A DNA stretch of 40,724 nucleotides from Clostridium gallinarum (GCF_014836325.1 NZ_JACSQZ010000028.1:1-40724); one strand, 5' to 3'; shown: positions 1 through 8,845, counted from the first letter of the stretch. Program-made: numbers and translations. The notes: a model not told the origin generated them from the sequence alone.

Positions 1-44
1 CATTATATCATAGGAGTTTTTTTGTTCAGAGCTTAAGCCTTTTT

Positions 45-69
45 AACCACTAGCAGTACTAGTGGTTTT
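45..69. terminator. Stem-loop, possible terminator of a gene left of the window
   Basis: A perfect 9-bp inverted repeat (AACCACTAG, five-base loop, CTAGTGGTT) is followed on the plus strand by a short T run. It could end a plus-strand gene lying before the window, or back up the ABC exporter terminator on the minus strand. The T tract is short on both sides, so activity is uncertain. Confidence 0.45.
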
Positions 70-75
70 CTATAC

Positions 76-113
76 AAAAAAAGGTAAAGAAACTTTAGCT
101 TAGTTTCTTTACC
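76..113 (-). terminator. Intrinsic terminator of the ABC exporter operon
   Basis: On the minus strand a 12-bp perfect stem (GGTAAAGAAACT / AGTTTCTTTACC, 7-nt loop) is followed by seven Ts. It lies 14 bases after the stop codon of the second ABC gene, the expected place for the end of that transcript. Confidence 0.85.
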
Positions 114-127
114 CTTTAATTACTACT

Positions 128-1906
128 TTAATTTTCTTTATCTGCAAATTGACTATTATACAAGTTCTCGTAGAACCCACCTTTTGCCATAAGCTCTTCA
201 TGAGTTCCTTGTTCAATTATATTTCCTTCATTAATTACTAATATTAAATCTGCATTTCTAATAGTTGATAATCTATGTGCTATTACAAAACTTGTTCTAT
301 TCTTCATTATATTTCTCATAGCTTTTTGAAGTAATAATTCAAGTCTTGTATCTACAGAACTTGTTGCTTCATCTAATATTAATATAGCTGGATCTTTTAA
401 AATTGCTCTTGCTATAGTTAAAAGTTGCTTTTCTCCTTGAGAAATATTTGAAGCTTCTTCATTTAAGAACATATCATATCCACCTGGTAATGTTTTTATA
501 AAGTGATGTACATTGGCTACTTTTGCAGCTTCTACTATCTCTTCTTTAGTAGCTCCAAATCTACCATACTCTAAGTTTTCATATATTGTTCCATTGAATA
601 GCCATGTATCTTGAAGTACCATACCAAACATAGATCTTAAGTCTTCACGCTTCATGTCTCTTATATCTACACCATCAATTTTTATTGATCCACCATTAAT
701 TTCGTAGAATCTCATTAATAAATTAATTAATGTAGTTTTTCCTGCTCCTGTTGGTCCAACAATAGCAACCATTTGTCCACTTTTAACTTCTACACTTAAA
801 TCCTGAATTAATATCTTATCTTCACTATATCCAAATTTTACGTGTTCAAAAGTTACATTTCCTTTAGGATTTTCTACTTTAATAGAATTTTCAATATCCT
901 TTATCTCTTCCTCTTCTTCTAGGAATTCAAAAACTCTATGTGCAGCCGCAAAAGCTGATTGAATTGCTGAGGAAAGTTGTGTTACTTGAGATAATGGTTG
1001 ATTTATCTGCCATATATAACGGATAAATGCTTGTAAATTACCAACAGTTATACCTCCAGCTATTGATATTATAGCTCCTGTAACACCTACTGTTGCGATT
1101 CCTAAATAAGTAACAAGACTTACTAATGGAGACATTATACCTGATATAAATTGAGCTTTAAATCCTGTTTCTCTTAACTCTTCATTAGCTTCCATAAGGT
1201 CTTTTATTGCATCTTCTTGCTTTCCATATAATTTAATTACATTAAAGCCTGTATATATTTCTTGAACTCTTCCATTTAATTTACCTAAAGCTTCTTGTTG
1301 CTTAACAAATAAACTTTGAGACTTTCCTACTATAAATCTTGTTATTAATAAACTTAATGGAATTATTAAAGTTGCTAAAAGTGCTAATTTAATATTTATA
1401 GAATACATCATTATTAACGCTAATGATATTGACAAAACTGCATTTACAACTTGTAAGAAACTTTGCTGTAATGCATTTGATATTGTATCCACATCGTTTG
1501 TTATACGACTTAATACATCCCCATAACTATTACCATCAAAATATTTTACTGGTAATTTACTTATTTTTCTTTGTACTTTACCTCTTATATCCTTCATGGT
1601 ATTTTGAATTGCATTTGTTAATAAAAAGTTTGCTATAAGTGTAGAACCAGTACTACCTAGATAAACAAAGAATAATAAAATTAACACTTTATATATATAA
1701 TTAAAGTTTACCGCAGCACCTTCTACACCTTTTATAAGTTTTTCAAAATCCTTTGTTAATTGAGTTATTATTAACCCTTCTGTTCTAGGTGCTAAAGCTG
1801 TAAATACAGCTGCTGAAATTATAAATATAATAGATCCTATAAAAGACCATTTATAATTTTTTATAAAAGGAGTAATTTTATTTATCGTTCTTTTAAAATT
1901 CTTCAT
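128..1906 (-). CDS. ABC exporter half-transporter with consensus ATPase residues
   Basis: The 592-residue protein has an ABC exporter fold: a six-helix membrane domain (about residues 20-320) fused to an ATPase domain (about 350-590). Visible motifs are Walker A GPTGAGKT (384-391), a Walker B ending in LDE with the catalytic glutamate at about 513, and an H-loop in IAHRLST. The signature reads ISQGE instead of LSGGQ. Its ATG shares one base with the stop of the upstream half-transporter (TAATG), with GGAGGAG in front, so the two are translationally coupled and should form a heterodimer in the cytoplasmic membrane. Family relatives (BmrCD, LmrCD, TM287/288) export drugs, lipids or peptides; the substrate here is unknown. 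Confidence 0.93.
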   Translation of the reverse strand: MKNFKRTINKITPFIKNYKWSFIGSIIFIISAAVFTALAPRTEGLIITQLTKDFEKLIKGVEGAAVNFNYIYKVLILLFFVYLGSTGSTLIANFLLTNAIQNTMKDIRGKVQRKISKLPVKYFDGNSYGDVLSRITNDVDTISNALQQSFLQVVNAVLSISLALIMMYSINIKLALLATLIIPLSLLITRFIVGKSQSLFVKQQEALGKLNGRVQEIYTGFNVIKLYGKQEDAIKDLMEANEELRETGFKAQFISGIMSPLVSLVTYLGIATVGVTGAIISIAGGITVGNLQAFIRYIWQINQPLSQVTQLSSAIQSAFAAAHRVFEFLEEEEEIKDIENSIKVENPKGNVTFEHVKFGYSEDKILIQDLSVEVKSGQMVAIVGPTGAGKTTLINLLMRFYEINGGSIKIDGVDIRDMKREDLRSMFGMVLQDTWLFNGTIYENLEYGRFGATKEEIVEAAKVANVHHFIKTLPGGYDMFLNEEASNISQGEKQLLTIARAILKDPAILILDEATSSVDTRLELLLQKAMRNIMKNRTSFVIAHRLSTIRNADLILVINEGNIIEQGTHEELMAKGGFYENLYNSQFADKEN

Positions 1907-3633
1907 TAGTTTAACTCCTCCTTTGTAAGCTGTGATTCTGCTATTTCATAATAAATATCACAGTTTTTAAGAAGCTCTTTGTGAGTTCCTATACCAACTA
2001 CTTCACCTTCATTTAAAACTATGATTTTATCTGCATCCATTATAGAACCTACTCTTTGAGCAACTATTAAAACAACTGAATCTTTTGTTTCACTTTTAAG
2101 TCTTTTTCTTAAAGTTGCATCTGTCTTAAAATCTAAAGCTGAAAAACTATCATCAAATATGTAAATTTCAGGTCTTCTAACTATTGCTCTTGCTATGGAT
2201 AATCTTTGTTTTTGTCCCCCTGATAAATTAGCTCCACCTTCACTTATAACCTCATCAAATTTCTTTTGCTTCTTAGAAATAAAATCATAAGCTTGAGCTA
2301 CTTTTGTAGAATACTCTACCTCTCCAGTACTTGCATTCTTTTTCCCAAATCTAATATTATTTGCAATACTTCCTGTAAATAATAAAGATTTTTGTGGTAT
2401 AAACCCTATTTTCTTTCTTAATGCCTTTAAATCATAATCTTTAACATTTATTCCATCTACATTAATATATCCTTCTGTTACATCATAAAATCTTGGAATA
2501 AGATTTATTAATGTACTTTTACCACTACCTGTACTTCCTATAAAGGCTATAGTCTCACCTTTTTTAGCTTTAAAGGATACATTTTTTAATACATATTCAT
2601 CACTATCCGGATATTTAAATGAAACATTATTAAATTCTATTTCACCCTTAATATCTGTTTCTTTAACTCCATTTACAGGACTTTTTATTATAGGTTCTTC
2701 TTCTAAAATTTCACGTATTCTATTAGCTGATACTTGTGCCTTAGGATACATAACAAAAACCATAGAGAATAACATAATAGAAAACATTGCATGGAATAAA
2801 TATTCTATAAATGCTACTAGCTGTCCAACTTGAAGAGTTCCGGAGTTTATCATATTACTAGAAACTATAAATATAGCTATGATTGCTAGATTAAGCAAGA
2901 AGAAAAACGTCGGTTGAGATATAGACATAAGTTTATTTAACTTTTTTGCTACCTGTGCATATAGTTCATTTGTTTCATCAAATCTTTCACTTTCATGCTT
3001 GTCATTTCCAAAGGCTCTTATTACTCTTATTCCTGTTAAATTTTCTCTTGATATTCTATTCAATTTATCTAGCCTTTTTTGTTGTGTTTCTGATAATGGC
3101 TCTGATATTTTAGCAATTACTATAACCCCCGCTATTATAAATGGTACAGTTATAGCTAAAACTAATGATAAAGATAAATTAGTTTTTAAAATCATAATTA
3201 AGCTTATAATAAACATTACTGGAGTTAAAAGTGCCATTTTTAACAGTGTATTCGTAAATTGAAGTAATACAAAAGCATCATTACCAGTCCTTGTAATCAT
3301 TGATGATACTCCAAATTTATCATACTCTGTATGTGAAAACTCCTGTGATTTTTTAAAAATATCATTTCTAATATCTCTTGTGATATTACTAGATATTTTA
3401 GATGAACAATATCCTAAAGTTATTGTTCCTATAACACCTATTATTGATATAATTCCAATTACTACTCCCATTCTTTTTATATAGCTTATATCTTGATACA
3501 CTATTCCATGATCTATAACTTTAGCCATTATAGTTGGTATTCCAAGCTCTACTAAAGCAAAACCAAATACAGATATAATATTAAGAACTAAAAGCAACTT
3601 ATATCTTTTTATGTAGTTTAATAATAATTTCAT
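1906..3633 (-). CDS. ABC exporter half-transporter with degenerate ATPase site
   Basis: The 575-residue partner of the downstream ABC gene has a membrane domain (about residues 10-310) and an ATPase domain with Walker A GSTGSGKS (about 366-373) and a consensus LSGGQ (about 470-474). Two catalytic positions are substituted: Walker B ends in DD rather than DE (about 495), and the H-loop histidine is glutamine (VAQRV, about 526). This matches the subunit of heterodimeric exporters that supplies a degenerate nucleotide site. The start was set at the ATG at 3633, which has AAGGGAAGTG about eight bases upstream; an ATG 21 bases earlier lies before that site. First gene of the operon, divergent from the MerR-type gene. 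Confidence 0.92.
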   Translation of the reverse strand: MKLLLNYIKRYKLLLVLNIISVFGFALVELGIPTIMAKVIDHGIVYQDISYIKRMGVVIGIISIIGVIGTITLGYCSSKISSNITRDIRNDIFKKSQEFSHTEYDKFGVSSMITRTGNDAFVLLQFTNTLLKMALLTPVMFIISLIMILKTNLSLSLVLAITVPFIIAGVIVIAKISEPLSETQQKRLDKLNRISRENLTGIRVIRAFGNDKHESERFDETNELYAQVAKKLNKLMSISQPTFFFLLNLAIIAIFIVSSNMINSGTLQVGQLVAFIEYLFHAMFSIMLFSMVFVMYPKAQVSANRIREILEEEPIIKSPVNGVKETDIKGEIEFNNVSFKYPDSDEYVLKNVSFKAKKGETIAFIGSTGSGKSTLINLIPRFYDVTEGYINVDGINVKDYDLKALRKKIGFIPQKSLLFTGSIANNIRFGKKNASTGEVEYSTKVAQAYDFISKKQKKFDEVISEGGANLSGGQKQRLSIARAIVRRPEIYIFDDSFSALDFKTDATLRKRLKSETKDSVVLIVAQRVGSIMDADKIIVLNEGEVVGIGTHKELLKNCDIYYEIAESQLTKEELN

Positions 3634-3654
3634 GATACTTTCACTTCCCTTCAT

Positions 3655-3685
3655 TTGTAAAAATTCTATTATTTTATGCTATAAT
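3655..3685 (+). promoter_or_regulatory. Putative promoter of the MerR-type regulator
   Basis: TTGTAA (3655-3660) and TATAAT (3680-3685) are separated by 19 bases. The long spacer is typical of MerR-controlled promoters, so autoregulation is possible. It overlaps the divergent ABC promoter region. Confidence 0.5.
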
Positions 3686-3686
3686 A

Positions 3687-3717
3687 ATCTTAAAGTATCC
3701 AGTAACTAGACAGTCAA
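3687..3717 (-). promoter_or_regulatory. MerR-type promoter/operator of the ABC exporter operon
   Basis: On the minus strand TTGACT (3712-3717) and TAAGAT (3687-3692) are 19 bases apart. The spacer contains AGTTACTGGATACT, an imperfect dyad with AGT/ACT ends. MerR activators untwist such overlong spacers when they bind ligand, so the regulator next door probably induces the exporter here. Confidence 0.7.
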
Positions 3718-3730
3718 GGAGGAATTTTAA

Positions 3731-4561
3731 ATGAATAATGATAATAAACTTTATTTTACTACTGGTGAGTTTGCTAACCTATTTCATATAAATAAAAAAA
3801 CTTTATTTTACTATAATGAAATTGGTTTATTTAAACCTGAAAAAATATTATCTAATGGCTATATGTATTATTCCCATACTCAAATCGAATTATTAGGCAT
3901 CATTTTCAATTTAAAAGATATGGGAATGTCTCTTAGAGAAATTAAAGATTTTATAAATAAAAGAAACATTAATAATGTTATTGATATTTTAAATTCAGAA
4001 ATTACAAATATAGAAAATGAGCTTAATAAATTAAAGGCAAATAAAGAAAGACTTATTAATAAAATTAAGTATATTGAAGAAGGTAAAAATTATAGGAAAG
4101 AAATAAGTTTACTTAATGAAGATGAAGAATATTTGGTATTAAGTAATCCCATAGATAATACTAATGAGTACTATGATATTAACACTTATGTTAATCATGT
4201 AAATTATTGTTTTGATAATGATCTTAATATAGGCTATTCAACTGGTACTATTATCTCTATGGATAATTTACTTAAAGGTAACTTTAAAGATTGTAGTTTT
4301 TATTTTACCAAAACAAATAATAAAAAAATCTCAAACCATACTAATATTTTAAAAAAACCTAAAGGTCTATATGTTGTAGGATATTCTAAAGGATATTATG
4401 ATACCTTACCATCTTTTTATGAAAAATTAATTTCTTACATTAATAATAATAATCTAAAAATCATTGGAAATTCTTACGAAAAAGTATTAGCTGATGAACT
4501 AGTTTGTAAAAATACTGATGACTATATAATAAAAATATCAATACAAGTTTCAAAAAACTAA
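3731..4561 (+). CDS. MerR family multidrug-type transcriptional regulator
   Basis: The 276-residue protein starts with a MerR winged-helix DNA-binding domain (FTTGEFANLFHINKKTLFYY, then NGYMYYSHTQIELL, about residues 8-75). A dimerising coiled coil follows (about 78-118, rich in NEL/NKLK). The C-terminal 150 residues resemble a GyrI/BmrR-type effector domain (KGLYVVGYSKGYY, YEKL). Members of this type bind hydrophobic drugs and activate an exporter. AGGAGGAA lies ten bases before the ATG. Divergence from the ABC pair across a MerR-type promoter makes that pair the likely target; the ligand cannot be read from the sequence. Confidence 0.88.
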   Translation: MNNDNKLYFTTGEFANLFHINKKTLFYYNEIGLFKPEKILSNGYMYYSHTQIELLGIIFNLKDMGMSLREIKDFINKRNINNVIDILNSEITNIENELNKLKANKERLINKIKYIEEGKNYRKEISLLNEDEEYLVLSNPIDNTNEYYDINTYVNHVNYCFDNDLNIGYSTGTIISMDNLLKGNFKDCSFYFTKTNNKKISNHTNILKKPKGLYVVGYSKGYYDTLPSFYEKLISYINNNNLKIIGNSYEKVLADELVCKNTDDYIIKISIQVSKN

Positions 4562-4566
4562 AAAAT

Positions 4567-4598
4567 AAAGTCCAGTAATTTCAAATCACTGGACTTTT
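4567..4598. terminator. Bidirectional terminator between regulator and toxin gene
   Basis: AAAGTCCAGT and ACTGGACTTT form a 10-bp stem. Ts follow on the plus strand and a T-rich run (TTTATTTTT) follows on the minus strand. It ends the MerR gene and probably also the convergent MntA-HepT transcript. Confidence 0.85.
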
Positions 4599-4648
4599 AA
4601 GTTAAATGTATTGTATTATACATGTTACTTTAAATAACATTCTTAAAT

Positions 4649-5104
4649 TTACTTTTCTTTATATCTTAAAATAACTTTATCCTTACTCTCTTCTAAGAAA
4701 ATATTTAGGTATGCTAGTTTATTAAAACAAAACTCTTCTATTAGTTTTTCACTTTCTTCCCTTTTATAATAATCATGAGTATATCTGTTTCTCAATTTTA
4801 CAGACATAGTAAGATATAATTTTAAATTTTCATCAAAAAATCCCATATCATATGCTTTCTCTATTATTTGTATAGATGAAGTATTACTTTTTAGCTTTCC
4901 ATCATTTATTATTATATAACTTTCACACATATCAATTATATATTCCGAAAAATCCTGAAAGAAAGCAAAGACAGCTCTTTTTATAATTCTACTATTATTT
5001 TTTTTATACTCAATTATAGCTTCTTTAAGATCTTCTAGATTATCATAGGCACTTTGATACTTTTCTAAAAACTTTTCTTTTTTATATCTATAATAATGAC
5101 TCAT
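4649..5104 (-). CDS. HepT-like toxin (DUF86 family ribonuclease)
   Basis: A 151-residue alpha-helical protein with the family motif R-x4-H-x-Y at R105, H110 and Y112 (RNRYTHDY). In the known HepT family this motif forms the RNase centre of a HEPN-type toxin, and the partner MntA nucleotidyltransferase neutralises it by AMPylating the tyrosine. The start is the ATG at 5104 because GGAGG sits eight bases upstream; a start at 5137 lacks such a site. It overlaps the end of the antitoxin gene by 17 bases, which fits coupled expression. Toxicity is inferred from family and gene order. Confidence 0.78.
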   Translation of the reverse strand: MSHYYRYKKEKFLEKYQSAYDNLEDLKEAIIEYKKNNSRIIKRAVFAFFQDFSEYIIDMCESYIIINDGKLKSNTSSIQIIEKAYDMGFFDENLKLYLTMSVKLRNRYTHDYYKREESEKLIEEFCFNKLAYLNIFLEESKDKVILRYKEK

Positions 5105-5519
5105 CAATAATACCTCCAAAATAACTATATTGTTCATCTATTCTTAATGTTCTCTCTAACTTTTCATTGTTTCTTACTGACTTTAATACATAATGATTAA
5201 AATCATACCATCTCTCTTCATCTAAAATATACTTATTTTCACTATCTATAGCAATACGTGCATATTTATTTGAAAAATCATTAAACAACAAAAAAGTTAA
5301 ATGTATTTTATTATATTTATAAAACTCAATGGCTATTTCTCTTATTCCATCTTCAATTTCAAAGGTATCTAAAAAAGTAACATTAGGCTTAGTTACAACA
5401 ATTAAATCAATATCACTTCTATCCTTTATCCAATCATTAGTACCATAACTTCCAAATTCACATAAGGCTACAATTTCTCTATATTTATTTAATTTTTTTA
5501 TAAATTCTTCTTTATTCAT
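5088..5519 (-). CDS. MntA-like nucleotidyltransferase antitoxin
   Basis: A 143-residue minimal nucleotidyltransferase. The active-site pattern is GS at residues 23-24 and DID at 36-38 (FGSYG ... RSDIDLIVV), one residue longer than the usual GSx10DxD. Family members of this size paired with HepT transfer AMP from ATP to the toxin tyrosine. The ATG at 5519 was chosen because AAGGAG lies eight bases in front; a start at 5579 would add a 20-residue tail and has no such site. It lies directly upstream of, and overlaps, the HepT-like gene. It follows the TelA gene after 61 bases and may be co-transcribed with it or have its own promoter. Confidence 0.8.
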   Translation of the reverse strand: MNKEEFIKKLNKYREIVALCEFGSYGTNDWIKDRSDIDLIVVTKPNVTFLDTFEIEDGIREIAIEFYKYNKIHLTFLLFNDFSNKYARIAIDSENKYILDEERWYDFNHYVLKSVRNNEKLERTLRIDEQYSYFGGIIDESLL

Positions 5520-5544
5520 ATAGAAACTCCTTACATTTATATAG

Positions 5545-5564
5545 TTAGTTATATTATATACTAA
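5545..5564. promoter_or_regulatory. Possible operator upstream of the MntA-HepT pair
   Basis: A dyad TTAGT-N10-ACTAA surrounds a minus-strand TATAAT (5553-5558) in the 61-base gap after telA. Toxin-antitoxin promoters are often autoregulated through such dyads. No convincing -35 element is seen, so this is only a candidate. Confidence 0.3.
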
Positions 5565-5580
5565 TAAATACTTTTTCATA

Positions 5581-6723
5581 TTAGTATTTAAAATCTAAAA
5601 GTTTATTTTTTAATTGATTTTCAATATTTCTTAACTCAACTTCAGCTTCTCTACGCTTTTGACGACCTTCTGTTTGTATATTAAGTATTTCGTCAAGAGT
5701 TGAAATTAATGATTCATTAGTAATTTTAAGTGTTTCAATATCAATGATTCCTCTTTCAGATTCTTTAGCAGTTTCTATAGTTGAAGTTTTTAAAATTTCT
5801 GCATTTTTACGTAAAAGTTCATTTGTCATATCAGTTACTTCTCTTTGAACTTTTGCTGCATTAGTAGAATGAGCAACTCCAAGAGCTAAAACTATTTGAC
5901 TTTTCCAAAGCGGAATTGTGTTTACAATTGTTGATTGTATTTTTTCAGACATTAATGAATCGTTATTTTGAATCAAACGAATTTGAGGAGCCATTTGCAG
6001 GGAAATCATCTTCGTTAATTCTAAATCATGAATTTTCTTTTCAAAGCGATTGCACAGAGCAATAAAATCATTAACTTCTTGAGCATCTTGAGGAAGACCA
6101 CTCCTTCTTGCTTTTTCTTGTAATTTAGGAAGCTCTTCCTTTTCCAATTTTTGAAGTTTCTTTTTACCAGCTAAAATATACATAGATAATTCTTTAAAAT
6201 ATACTTTATTTATTTCATACATCTTATCTAACATAGCAATATCCTTTAAAAGTTGTATTTGATGTTTCTCAAGAATATTACACATCTTACTAATATTATC
6301 TTCTACCTTGCTATACTTTATTTTCATTTGCGAAATTTTATCTTGCCCTTTTTTGAAGAAACCTAAAATCCCTTTTTTTTCTTCTGTTTCTTCAAAATTC
6401 TTAAGCTCCTGAACTACACTAGATAACATTTCTCCAACTTCACCTAAGTCCTTAGTTTTTACGTTATTTAATGCCGACTCAGAAAAATCAGAAATTTTCT
6501 TTTGAGCTCCTACTCCATATTGTAAAATAGAATTTGAATTAGTTATTTCTATTTTATCTACAAATTGATCTATCATCTTTTTTTCTTCTTCTGTTAATTG
6601 TACTTCTTCAATTATTTCTTCTACCTTTTCCTCTTGCACTTTTACATCTATAACTTCATCTTGAAATGGTTCAAAAACTAATTCTGGTTTTATATTAATA
6701 TCTTCTTTAAATTCATCTCTCAT
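5581..6723 (-). CDS. TelA-family toxic anion resistance protein
   Basis: A 380-residue, mostly helical cytoplasmic protein. The N-terminal 60 residues are acidic; the rest is the TelA (toxic anion resistance) domain, including NDSLMSEKIQSTIVNTIPLW and KSQIVLALG near residues 255-285. The family was named for tellurite resistance, but its biochemical function is not established. It is commonly next to an XpaC-like gene, as here (24 bases downstream), so the two probably act together at the membrane. RBS GGAGG precedes the ATG. Family confidence is high, functional confidence low. Confidence 0.88.
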   Translation of the reverse strand: MRDEFKEDINIKPELVFEPFQDEVIDVKVQEEKVEEIIEEVQLTEEEKKMIDQFVDKIEITNSNSILQYGVGAQKKISDFSESALNNVKTKDLGEVGEMLSSVVQELKNFEETEEKKGILGFFKKGQDKISQMKIKYSKVEDNISKMCNILEKHQIQLLKDIAMLDKMYEINKVYFKELSMYILAGKKKLQKLEKEELPKLQEKARRSGLPQDAQEVNDFIALCNRFEKKIHDLELTKMISLQMAPQIRLIQNNDSLMSEKIQSTIVNTIPLWKSQIVLALGVAHSTNAAKVQREVTDMTNELLRKNAEILKTSTIETAKESERGIIDIETLKITNESLISTLDEILNIQTEGRQKRREAEVELRNIENQLKNKLLDFKY

Positions 6724-6747
6724 TTTTATTCCTCCTTTATCTTAAAA

Positions 6748-7902
6748 TTACTTTTTAAAATCTTCCTCTGTTAATCCTTCTTGCTTAAATAATGTTTTGA
6801 GAACAGAAATATCTGTTGAAATATCTAAAACAACATCTTCAAATAAGTCATCTAGTAAATTTTCAAAAGCAATTTCTATAAGATCTATACTATTTTCAAT
6901 TTCAATTTTAGCATTTTTTATATTATCACCTTGAACCACTTGCTTATTCAAATCCTCATATGAATTAATTAACTTTATGGTAATAGGAAGATAATGATTA
7001 ATAAATTTATTAACCTCTTGAATCTTATTTGGATTTTTCTCTACATAATCAATAATTTGAGTTGCAATATTTTGTAATTTATCTAACTTTATAGCTAAAT
7101 TTTCTTTATAAAGCTCATTTCTTACAGATCTTATTTCTTCAATATATTTTCTTCCCATATTAATTACAATTTCTGTTTCATTATTTTCTACTACTTCTTC
7201 TTTTAATTTCTCTTTTTCATTTAAATTTTCTTTATTTAATTGTTGTTTCTTTAAATTTAAATAATCTTCATAAACATCATCATTTAAAATGAAATAATTT
7301 TTTTCTTCATCTATATGACCTTCTAAAAACATTCCTAAATTAATCATTTTATTTAGGTCTTTGATAACAAACTCTTCTTTTTCTTTAGCGAATTTAGCTA
7401 AGTCATTAATTAAAATATAACTATTATCATCTATAAATCTTACATATTTTTTAAATCGCTTTATTCTTTTCCTTAAACTTACTCCTCTTAAAAGAAGACA
7501 TATACTTATTCCCAGGAAAGTTAGTATAAAACTAAAAGCAACATAAATATTTGCTATAATACCACCAAAAAAAATCATAAATATTAAAAATATAAATGAC
7601 ATAAATCCAAAAATTAAACTTCCTATAACTCCAAATATCATATAAAATATTCCAGATACACTTCCGGCTGGCTTTTTACTAATATACTTAGCTATATCAT
7701 TTTTATTTCTTCTATTTAAGTTAATATATTTATTTTCTAACTTTTCACTATACTCATTAAACTTTGATTTAAATTCATTCAAAGTATCCTCAGTTTTATC
7801 GCTAATTTCTCTTTTTAAATTAGCAAAATCTATAGCATTAAGAGCCTTTGTAACTGTGGACATAATTTGATCTTCTAAATCTGAAAAATCATTTTTCCCC
7901 AT
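6748..7902 (-). CDS. XpaC-like membrane protein (BCIP hydrolysis family)
   Basis: A 384-residue protein that I assign to the XpaC family (5-bromo-4-chloroindolyl phosphate hydrolysis) mainly from its layout and its pairing with telA. A helical N-terminal region is followed by two to three membrane segments (about residues 78-140, many F/I/G) and a long charged, coiled-coil-prone C-terminal region (about 150-384) predicted in the cytoplasm. No hydrolase active site is recognisable, so the enzymatic name should not be read literally. GGAGG precedes the ATG and a good promoter lies upstream. Confidence 0.75.
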   Translation of the reverse strand: MGKNDFSDLEDQIMSTVTKALNAIDFANLKREISDKTEDTLNEFKSKFNEYSEKLENKYINLNRRNKNDIAKYISKKPAGSVSGIFYMIFGVIGSLIFGFMSFIFLIFMIFFGGIIANIYVAFSFILTFLGISICLLLRGVSLRKRIKRFKKYVRFIDDNSYILINDLAKFAKEKEEFVIKDLNKMINLGMFLEGHIDEEKNYFILNDDVYEDYLNLKKQQLNKENLNEKEKLKEEVVENNETEIVINMGRKYIEEIRSVRNELYKENLAIKLDKLQNIATQIIDYVEKNPNKIQEVNKFINHYLPITIKLINSYEDLNKQVVQGDNIKNAKIEIENSIDLIEIAFENLLDDLFEDVVLDISTDISVLKTLFKQEGLTEEDFKK

Positions 7903-7967
7903 TATCTTTCCTCCAGATTAATTTAATATAAATAGCCTAAACTCTAATTTAGAATATATTTAGATTA

Positions 7968-7996
7968 ATTATATATCATAATTTATCTTAATACAA
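7968..7996 (-). promoter_or_regulatory. Promoter of the XpaC-TelA operon
   Basis: On the minus strand TTGTAT (7991-7996) and TATAAT (7968-7973) are 17 bases apart, a near-consensus housekeeping promoter. Transcription would start about 55 bases before the XpaC ATG. No operator is obvious. Confidence 0.65.
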
Positions 7997-8100
7997 TTTA
8001 TAACAATTATATAATTATTGTAAATTTATCTCTCTATAAAAATATTACTTTCCAATGAATATTTCTCCTCTTTTTAGTTAATTTTTATTATTTTAGTATT

Positions 8101-8129
8101 TTCACCGTAAATTTAGCTAAAAATATAAT
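8101..8129 (+). promoter_or_regulatory. Promoter of the lipoprotein gene
   Basis: TTCACC (8101-8106) and TATAAT (8124-8129) with a 17-base spacer, followed by AGGAGG and the ATG at 8152. Spacing and -10 match the housekeeping consensus; the leader is very short. Confidence 0.6.
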
Positions 8130-8151
8130 CATTAGCATTAGGAGGTTAAAC

Positions 8152-8826
8152 ATGAAAAAAATACGATTAATATTACTTTTATTTCTAACACTTTTTTTAG
8201 TTTCTTGTGGTAGTGCTAACATCTATACAGAAACAATAATAAACAAAGATAACATTTCTAATATGAAAATCATTTTGACTTATGATTCATTAATAAAAAC
8301 ACAATTAGGAAATAATATAATAAAAGATATGATAAACCCTAATTTAGAAGTTAATTCTTCTTATAATAATCAAAATAATATGTATATTGAAGAAGTAAAT
8401 TTCTCTACAGATGATATCAACAAACTATTATTAGATAGTAAATTAAAGGATTATCTATTATTTGAAAAACATAAATCTACTTCTCTATTTAAAGATATTT
8501 ACACTTTTGATATAAAATTTCTTTCTGATTTATCCTCTATTGTAGATAATAATTTAGCAAATTACTTAAAGTTTATTCCATTTACTAATAGAGTTATTGT
8601 TTCAGGTAAAGTATTATCATCTAATTCTAATAATATAATAAATGAAAATACATTAGAATGGAGTTATACACTTGATCAAATTAGTAACAATACTAATTTA
8701 AAATTTCAATATGAAGAATATAACATCTTTAGAATTATATTATTTGCTCTAATTTTATCAATTTTAATTTTAATAGTTATTTTTTTCATTAAGAAAAATA
8801 ACGAAAAAGACAAAACTAAAAATTAA
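8152..8826 (+). CDS. Lipoprotein with C-terminal membrane anchor, unknown function
   Basis: A 224-residue protein with a lipoprotein signal peptide (MKKIRLILLLFLTLF) and lipobox LVSC, cysteine at about residue 19. An extracellular domain of about 170 residues follows, then a second membrane helix (FRIILFALILSILILIVIFF, about residues 193-213) and a lysine-rich cytoplasmic tail. This layout recalls LppM-type lipoproteins, but I see no conserved motif that settles the family. AGGAGG sits six bases before the ATG. The gene appears monocistronic, with its own promoter and no evident partner. Confidence 0.82.
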   Translation: MKKIRLILLLFLTLFLVSCGSANIYTETIINKDNISNMKIILTYDSLIKTQLGNNIIKDMINPNLEVNSSYNNQNNMYIEEVNFSTDDINKLLLDSKLKDYLLFEKHKSTSLFKDIYTFDIKFLSDLSSIVDNNLANYLKFIPFTNRVIVSGKVLSSNSNNIINENTLEWSYTLDQISNNTNLKFQYEEYNIFRIILFALILSILILIVIFFIKKNNEKDKTKN

Positions 8827-8845
8827 CTTTTTGTAAAAAATTTTA

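Noticed and set aside
128..3633. The ABC pair as a bacteriocin export/immunity system
   Set aside because: No precursor peptide, peptidase C39 domain or modification enzyme is nearby, and the MerR-type regulator points to drug response.
5520..5579. Extended MntA start at 5579
   Set aside because: No ribosome binding site there; AAGGAG precedes the ATG at 5519 and the resulting length fits the family.
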